Source of the DNA: Planctomycetota bacterium
GTDB taxonomy: Bacteria > Planctomycetota > Planctomycetia > Planctomycetales > Planctomycetaceae
Length of the DNA: 32,870 nt
Assembly: GCA_018242565.1 (NCBI GenBank)
Contig: JAFEBR010000428.1
Coordinates: 1 to 32,870, forward strand
Direction: 5' to 3'
In this document: piece by piece, positions 28,016-32,870 of the stretch
How positions within the stretch are numbered: the first letter of the stretch is position 1
Layout of the letters: each line of letters begins with the position of its first letter
Position numbers and translations under genes: made by a program
The notes under the pieces: generated by a model
Told to the model about the DNA's origin: nothing
Database searches by the model: none
The model's input: only the letters and a program-made list of their open reading frames with translations

Positions 28016-28440
28016 TGAGGGGTCAGACTCGACCAGCCCTGTTTCGAGCCTGTCACCGAAAGTCGATCGCAGTTTTTGCAGTCTCCGGACAGCGCTCCCG
28101 GCGCGTGAGATGGGTGGACTGATTCGCTGACCCATTCGGGATATCGCCCGCGCTCAGCCTAACGCGCCGCCGTTCAAGGCCTCCACTCCCCCGACACCGG
28201 CCGATACGCCCAACCATAACTGAGACCGCGCTCGTTTCCAGCGTGCCTAAATCGCCCACAAATCGCTAACAGGTGGCCGACCCCTTCTTCGATGCGCGGT
28301 GTCATGGTGTTCGGGGCGCACGGTCAGAGCCTGGGGCGTCGCCGAGCACGGGTGTCGTATTTTTAATGAGACCCGAATGTCAGATCCAGAACCTCAGCCG
28401 GACGTATTCGCGGCAGCGAGATTTGGCTGGACAGCTTAAA

Positions 28441-28605
28441 GATCTGATTCTGTAGCTGGCCTGCCACGAGTGCGGGACGTAGATCTGCCGGGAAAAGGGG
28501 ATCGAATATGCCGGCCGGCAACTGGTGCATTTGAACATCTTGACGCCGCAGCGGTACATGCATCTGGACGATTCGGAGTTGGCGGACGCCCAGGATCTGG
28601 TGTAA
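28441..28605 (+). pseudogene. Degenerate 3' end of a tyrosine recombinase (integrase) gene
   Basis: Read in one plus frame, this stretch gives ACHECGT, a stop, ICREKGIEYAGRQLVHLN, then ILTPQRYMHLDDSELADAQ and a final stop. This resembles the end of the phage-integrase catalytic domain, normally RHTxxT...LGHSxxxTTxRYxH, with Tyr in QRYMHLDD as the nucleophile position. The box-II Arg is replaced by Cys, the LGH motif reads LVH, and stops interrupt the frame at 28453-28455 and 28480-28482, so it is inactive. No N-terminal part was found upstream. The last 38 bases of homology recur at 31981-32018. Confidence 0.6.
28559..28596 (+). repeat. 38-bp recombinase-tail repeat, copy 1
   Basis: Begins TGCATCTGGACGATTCGG and ends CCCAGGAT; differs from the copy at 31981-32018 at about five positions. 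It encodes the MHLDDSELADAQD helix that follows the catalytic Tyr of the recombinase remnant. Confidence 0.75.
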
Positions 28606-28693
28606 ACTTCCGGGCAGAAGACGTCCAAATTACCTGACCCAGACTTTTTACCGCCGCAACGCAACGTCGGTTCTGCTGCAATGCGACAATACT

Positions 28694-29092
28694 GTGAACG
28701 GCACGAAGGCGAAGTTTGCTGTAATCAGGGGCGTAATTGCGCTCGTCGTGATTCTCGCATCGGCGATTGGCACATTCTTGGGATTTCGGTCGCCGACTTC
28801 GGTGACGCAGACGCAATCGTTGCCAATCGTTGATTCAGATGGGCAAATTGGTGTTGTTCTGTGTCGATTGAATTTCCACAAAGAAAATGGTCGGACGTGG
28901 CGTTATGCAGTCGTGACCTACGGTCGCGATGCACAATAGAAGCCATGGCCGGGATCGTCTCGCATGTTCGTTGACAACGCGACCGTCGTGATTCCTCCGC
29001 CGCGAAATGCGGTGTGGGTCATCAGTCCAAATGAACAGCTTCATCGGCTCGATCTGTCATATGCAGGCCTGTCTCAGGCTGCGGATGAGTGA
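28694..29092 (+). pseudogene. Small membrane-anchored protein gene with an in-frame amber codon
   Basis: From GTG 28694 the frame encodes 81 residues with one N-terminal membrane segment (VIRGVIALVVILASAIGTFLG) and an outward-looking domain that ends RYAVVTYGRDAQ at a TAG (28937-28939). The same frame continues for 50 codons, KPWPGSSRMFVDNATVVIPP and on to WVISPNEQLHRLDLSYAGL, ending at TGA 29090-29092. The continuation reads like protein and fits the preceding part, so one ancestral gene of about 132 codons with a nonsense mutation is the simplest view. Function not recognised. Confidence 0.5.
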
Positions 29093-29279
29093 CAGAATCA
29101 AAGTTTCATCAGTAGTACGTTCTGGAAAGACCGGATGAAACCACAATTGGAGAAAGACCGCCGGCAGAACAAATGACCTCCGCATCCGTGGAGCCAGCGC
29201 AACTGCTTGTTCACAAGTTGCCCTGACAGACAGCATGTTCCTTTGCTCGAGTGTAACCAAACTCTATCGGAGAATTACG

Positions 29280-29708
29280 ATGAGGATGCTTGCTTTACTC
29301 GCGATGGCCATTGTAACGACGGCTGCGTTCGCACAGGTGACTACACCGAAAAAACAGACCGTGGCTTCCTCCGAAAAGCTCACAGAACTTCGGAAAGAAC
29401 GGATCGCCACGCTCAAGGACGCGGCAGACGTTAGCTTCAAATTGGCCCAAAATGCCCGCCTCGAATTCCGAGAGGCGCTGGAAGACCGGATGGCCCTGCT
29501 CAATGCGGAACTGGACGCCGCGGAGAATGAGGCGGAACGTGCCGCGCTTCGCAGGCAGACCTTGGATTCGCTGAAAGCGTATGAGGATGTGGCCCGGTCC
29601 CTTGTCGAGAGTGCCCGTGGGACCCAGTTGAACATGCTCAGGGTGAAAGCCCGACGGCTGGACGTCGAATTGCAACTGGAACAAGCGAACATGCAGGAGC
29701 CCAGGTAA
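29280..29708 (+). CDS. Secreted coiled-coil protein of unknown function
   Basis: A 142-residue protein from ATG 29280, with a GGAG eleven bases upstream. A signal peptide is clear: MRMLALLAMAIVTTAAFAQ, with cleavage likely after the AFA. The remainder is almost entirely helical and charged, with heptad-like Leu/Ala spacing (for example LNAELDAAENEAERAALRRQ), so a long coiled coil in the periplasm is expected. No enzymatic motif is visible. Such proteins resemble the helical hairpins of TolC-family outer-membrane factors, but the length is far too short for that family. It lies 373 bp before the repeat-domain protein on the same strand. Confidence 0.75.
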   Translation: MRMLALLAMAIVTTAAFAQVTTPKKQTVASSEKLTELRKERIATLKDAADVSFKLAQNARLEFREALEDRMALLNAELDAAENEAERAALRRQTLDSLKAYEDVARSLVESARGTQLNMLRVKARRLDVELQLEQANMQEPR

Positions 29709-30081
29709 GCGTCATCCGCCAAAGATGACGACTGTTATCGCTGATTCTCGCGATTTCACGCCCAGCAGCGCAACCGCTGCTGCTGCCACGCTGTAACTGC
29801 GATCCACATGCGCAACCGCCGTAGAATTTTTTTGACGACACAGCCGCCGAGGCCCCTCGCTCGACGCCCGCCAAACCTCGCCGCGTCCCAATTCGCCTGC
29901 CGCTGCCGGTTTTGGATCGTCACGGTTGTTTTCGTGGGACGGGAAACGGGGACAGCCGGCCTTACGGAGCGCGCGCACACAAAGTAGAATTTACACTTGC
30001 TGTCGGCCCTATCTGTTTAACCGCTCGTCCGCACTCTTCTCGACAGTCGTTTTGTCTCCATCAGCCTGCGGAAAGGCAATC
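29709..30081. other. Intergenic region
   Basis: About 370 bases without a supported gene. An open frame continuous with the next gene covers its right part, from 29926, but does not look like protein. A TTGACG (29832-29837) was noted without a matching -10 box. Confidence 0.3.
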
Positions 30082-31884
30082 ATGTCTTCGCATCTCTTTT
30101 TGCTGCTGGCGGCGTTGACCTTTCCTGGCGAATACCAGATTCGGGGCGTCGTCCGCGGGCCAGACGCTCAACCAGTGACCGGAGCCGATGTCTGGCTCGT
30201 GACAACCGGAAATCCGGTGCCGCTCGAGGAACGGGACGCGTTGCATACGACGACGGATCAAGAGGGACGATTCGCACTCCCGTTGCCAGTCCATTCTCCC
30301 TACGGACGGAATTTTCAGATCGATGCGTTCGCCTTCAAACCGGGGGTGGGAATTGCGAGTACCTACGTCGACGCCCGTTCTCCTCCGCTGCACACATTGA
30401 CGCTCCGGCTGAAAGCCTGTGCACCCGACAACGTGACGATCGTGGATCCATCGGGAGCGCCGCTGAAAGATGCTCGCGTCACGGTGAGCAACATGACCGC
30501 CCGTTCAGAGAAGTTCATCCAACTCCTGCCGGCCAGTCCCCCTGTGCCATTCCGTAGCCAAACGGACGCTCGCGGGGAAGTGACGCTGGAACTCTTTAAA
30601 TCGCTCAGTTGGGTCAACCTCGATGTAGAAACACCGCAATTCGGAATTCAAAGGCTGAGTGCCCACGATTCCTTATTAGAATCGCCACTCTCATTGGTGC
30701 GCCCCGGAAAAGTGCGGGGACGCCTTGTCGCCGATGATCCGAAATTGCTGGCGGGGGTTCTTGTGAGCTTCCAATCGCAAATGGAGCCGCAGAGCAGACG
30801 CCTCGCGGTCTCCGTGAAAGGACGGGCTGATGTTCGTACCGATGCAGAGGGGCGCTTCGAAGTCGCCGCCCTGGTTCCGGGGAACGTGCAAGTCGTTTGG
30901 ATCGAGCGTGCGACGGGGCCTTCGGTATTTCTGGGAGCCGATGTCCAGGGGAAATTGCAACCAGAGGGAATACTCGACATCGAGATTCCGGTCATTGGTG
31001 GCGTGCGTGTTTCGGGCGCGGTCGTCCAGGATGAGAGCGGGGTGCCGTGTCCCGCGATCCCTGTGCACATATCGATCCGCAGTGACGATCGCTACAGTGG
31101 TTCCTCGCGCACGGTACTGACCGATCGCGAAGGGCACTATGAGACGTTCATGCCGCCGGCTGCCGGGTACGTGATGTTGGAAGTGGGGCCCCTCCCCGAT
31201 CCCTGGCTCCCGGCCGATGCCAGCCCGCTGAATCGACGAATCCCTGCAGCGGGAGATGAACTGGCCATGCCTGATTTCATCCTCCAGCGTGGGACCAGCC
31301 TGACAGGGAAAGTCATGGACGCCAACGCACGCCCGGTGCCGTATGCCTACGTACAAGCAGCAACGGTTGGCATCGGCAAGAAAAATGTTCGCCGGGTCTT
31401 GGTCGAATCGGATGCCAACGGCAGTTTTACCATCGGCCCGATGGACCCCGACCTGGTTGTGGCCATGATGGCGTCGAACGACGATGAGGCGAGTGCCGCG
31501 GTTCTTATGGTCGAACCGGGGAAGGCACGCCTGGGAATCGTGTTGCGAATCGAAGCCGCAGCAATGGCCGAGGTCTCAGGACGTCTCGTCGACACCGAGG
31601 GACATCCCGTCTCCAGGGATGATATTGTCTTGGATTCGGGAATGGATTCGGGCGAATGGGAGTGCGACGCCGTGCGAGCCCTGCAACCGATTTCGTCGCA
31701 ATTCGTGACGACCGACGCCCAGGGGAAGTATGCATTTCCCAATCGGATTCCTCGCCTGGGGCGGTACTGGCTGCAGACCTTGTCGATCAACCGATTTGCG
31801 CGCAAGCGACTTGTCCTGGAGGGGGGCGACCTTCAAGCTGGCCGGCAAAGTCTGGAAGACATTGTCCTCGAACGGGAGAAGTAA
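30082..31884 (+). CDS. Carboxypeptidase regulatory-like repeat protein
   Basis: A 600-residue protein from ATG 30082 (GGAAAGGC upstream), with a short hydrophobic N-terminus SSHLFLLLAALTFPG likely to act as a signal. It is built of several beta-sandwich units of the CarboxypepD_reg / transthyretin-like type: IRGVVRGPDAQPVTGADVWLV near residue 14, then GKVRGRLVADDPKLLAGVLV, GVRVSGAVVQDESGVPC, TSLTGKVMDANARPVPYAYV and AEVSGRLVDTEGHPVSRD. Each is followed by a TD-x-E/Q-G-x-F/Y turn (for example TDAEGRFEV, TDAQGKYAF). No catalytic domain is visible. Family knowledge: these are surface or periplasmic binding or stalk modules, frequent in planctomycetes. Partner unknown. Confidence 0.85.
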   Translation: MSSHLFLLLAALTFPGEYQIRGVVRGPDAQPVTGADVWLVTTGNPVPLEERDALHTTTDQEGRFALPLPVHSPYGRNFQIDAFAFKPGVGIASTYVDARSPPLHTLTLRLKACAPDNVTIVDPSGAPLKDARVTVSNMTARSEKFIQLLPASPPVPFRSQTDARGEVTLELFKSLSWVNLDVETPQFGIQRLSAHDSLLESPLSLVRPGKVRGRLVADDPKLLAGVLVSFQSQMEPQSRRLAVSVKGRADVRTDAEGRFEVAALVPGNVQVVWIERATGPSVFLGADVQGKLQPEGILDIEIPVIGGVRVSGAVVQDESGVPCPAIPVHISIRSDDRYSGSSRTVLTDREGHYETFMPPAAGYVMLEVGPLPDPWLPADASPLNRRIPAAGDELAMPDFILQRGTSLTGKVMDANARPVPYAYVQAATVGIGKKNVRRVLVESDANGSFTIGPMDPDLVVAMMASNDDEASAAVLMVEPGKARLGIVLRIEAAAMAEVSGRLVDTEGHPVSRDDIVLDSGMDSGEWECDAVRALQPISSQFVTTDAQGKYAFPNRIPRLGRYWLQTLSINRFARKRLVLEGGDLQAGRQSLEDIVLEREK

Positions 31885-31930
31885 AACGCCCCCCCCGAAG
31901 GCCCCGGGGGGACAGGAAATGGCGGCGTTT
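31884..31930 (+). terminator. Long stem-loop after the repeat-domain gene
   Basis: AAACGCC (31884-31890) pairs with GGCGTTT (31924-31930), and an inner CCCCCC/GGGGGG pair (31891-31896 and 31906-31911) adds to it. It begins within the stop codon of the preceding gene. The T-run is part of the stem, so a bidirectional terminator or attenuation structure is possible. Confidence 0.5.
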
Positions 31931-31980
31931 CCTTGAAATGTCACAACACAAAAAGTCGGTTCTCGCAGCATGTGAGATCG

Positions 31981-32018
31981 TGCATCTGGACGACTCGAAG
32001 TTGGTGGGCACCCAGGAT
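31981..32018 (+). repeat. 38-bp recombinase-tail repeat, copy 2
   Basis: Close copy of 28559-28596. In the matching frame it reads VHLDDSKLVGTQD, and the Tyr that should come before it is lost. Nothing recombinase-like is left upstream, where the repeat-domain gene ends 97 bases before. It is best seen as a recombinase-gene scrap. Confidence 0.65.
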
Positions 32019-32141
32019 TGTCATAGAATGGCGGGCTGGAAGTGAGTCCTGTACAGCCTGACACGAATCGCCTCAATACTTGCTCATCATGAGCGAATTT
32101 CCGCACCCCGCACTCAAGTTTGCCGGACCGCTTACGGAAGT

Positions 32142-32822
32142 CGCCAAGGGCCGAAACGGCTGTCCGCCTGCCTGGTCTATGCCGATCTCAATCCGATCCG
32201 CGCGGGGATTTGCGAGACGCCCGAAGACAGCCTGTACACGTCCGTTTACGAACGGCCGATGGCGCTCCAGGCTCGTGCGCAGGGGGCGGATACTCCCTCT
32301 GCAATGCTGCCTTCCGCAGCCACTGCAATCGCAGTGGACATCGCAGGGCAGACGGAGCCCAGAGCCGCTGCGAAAGATACTACCGTCACGACCGCCGTGG
32401 CAATGACCGAGATCGTGGCCACGGCTACCGCTTCCCGTAATGCGTGGCTCAGCCCGTTGGAACTGACCGCATTGGAATCGAGCGATCCGATCCCCACCGC
32501 CCGGGCTTCCGACCGCGGTTGCCTACCGAAGTCGTTCGCCAAGCACTGGCAACTGCTCGATTGGACGGGCCGGCAATATCGAAATGACAGGCGCGGCGTC
32601 ATCCCGTCTGCACTGGCACCGATTCTTGAGCGGTTGTCGCTCGGCGGAGAGGGCAGGTTCAAGCTGATTCACGATTTTCGGCGTAAATTCCGCCGCGCCG
32701 CGGGGAAACCCGAGTCGCTGACGAAAGAAGCCCAGAAGCAAGGCGGCCGCATGCCCGGACTCAACCACAGCCGGGACATCTTCAGCCCGGGATCCGCACA
32801 GTCCCGGCAACCGCCGGTCTAA
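32142..32822 (+). pseudogene. Truncated IS200/RAYT-like transposase
   Basis: The plus frame is open to the stop at 32820-32822. From about 32157 it reads RLSACLVYADLNPIRAGICE and SLYTSVYERP, the C-terminal part of the Y1 transposase domain of REP-associated (RAYT-like) enzymes; then, after a low-complexity Ala/Thr stretch, NAWLSPLELTALESS, RGCLPKSFAKHWQLLDWTGR and IPSALAPILERLSLGG, a C-terminal extension I associate with planctomycete members. The N-terminal half with the HUH histidines and the catalytic Tyr is missing, so it is inactive. The open frame runs into the REP-like repeat at 32752. The alternative of an intact short gene starting at ATG 32259 is unlikely. Confidence 0.7.
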
Positions 32823-32866
32823 GTTGCCGGTGACGGTGCCACGGCGGGCCCCAGCCACGACAGCGG
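32752..32866. repeat. REP-like 115-bp repeat, copy 2
   Basis: Aligned to copy 1 at 27901-28015 without gaps. It overlaps the last 70 bases of the transposase remnant and extends past its stop, near the window edge. The outer CCGC/GCGG pairing survives but the inner stem is eroded compared with copy 1. Confidence 0.8.
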
Positions 32867-32870
32867 CCAC

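Overview
The window looks like chromosomal DNA of a GC-rich, Gram-negative-type bacterium, most likely a planctomycete. This is inference from gene style: a lipoprotein with PQQ-type propeller repeats, a secreted glycoside-hydrolase-like protein, a GDEAKGK-type PurA, short palindromic intergenic repeats, an IS200/RAYT-like transposase relic of a sort familiar from planctomycetes, and many GTG starts. No 16S gene is present to confirm it.

Layout. (1) 180-5331: a minus-strand alpha/beta hydrolase and a PQQ-propeller lipoprotein, then a plus-strand, translationally coupled pair of a SAM methyltransferase and a geranylgeranyl-reductase-type FAD oxidoreductase. (2) 5851-15704: a complete chemosensory operon in the order cheW, soluble dual-PAS receptor, cheR, cheA, cheC-like, cheD, cheY, cheB, and a response regulator fused to a PP2C/RsbU phosphatase. 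Several genes overlap by 4 nt. There are no flagellar genes. The architecture suggests that a cytoplasmic signal controls a phosphatase output, probably an anti-anti-sigma partner-switch, as well as or instead of motility. (3) 15795-22025, minus strand: a frameshifted secreted glycoside-hydrolase-like gene, then a run transcribed as purA, a cytochrome-oxidase-subunit-III-like gene, a SAM methyltransferase and an isoprenylcysteine-methyltransferase/NnrU-like membrane protein. (4) 22527-26678, plus strand housekeeping: coaE, rho, ribH, nusB and an initiator tRNA-fMet followed by a near-perfect intrinsic terminator. (5) 26761-32870: a decayed accessory zone. It holds a 130-bp inverted-repeat element, a small hypothetical gene, two copies of a 115-bp REP-like repeat, two degraded 3' ends of tyrosine-recombinase genes, a small membrane-protein gene interrupted by an amber codon, a secreted coiled-coil protein, a large carboxypeptidase-regulatory-like repeat protein, and a truncated RAYT-type transposase whose 3' end carries the second REP copy.

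The most system-like content is the chemosensory operon with its PP2C output. The most informative mobile-DNA content is the RAYT/REP pair and the recombinase remnants at the right end. All similarity statements come from reading motifs by eye; no database search was run.
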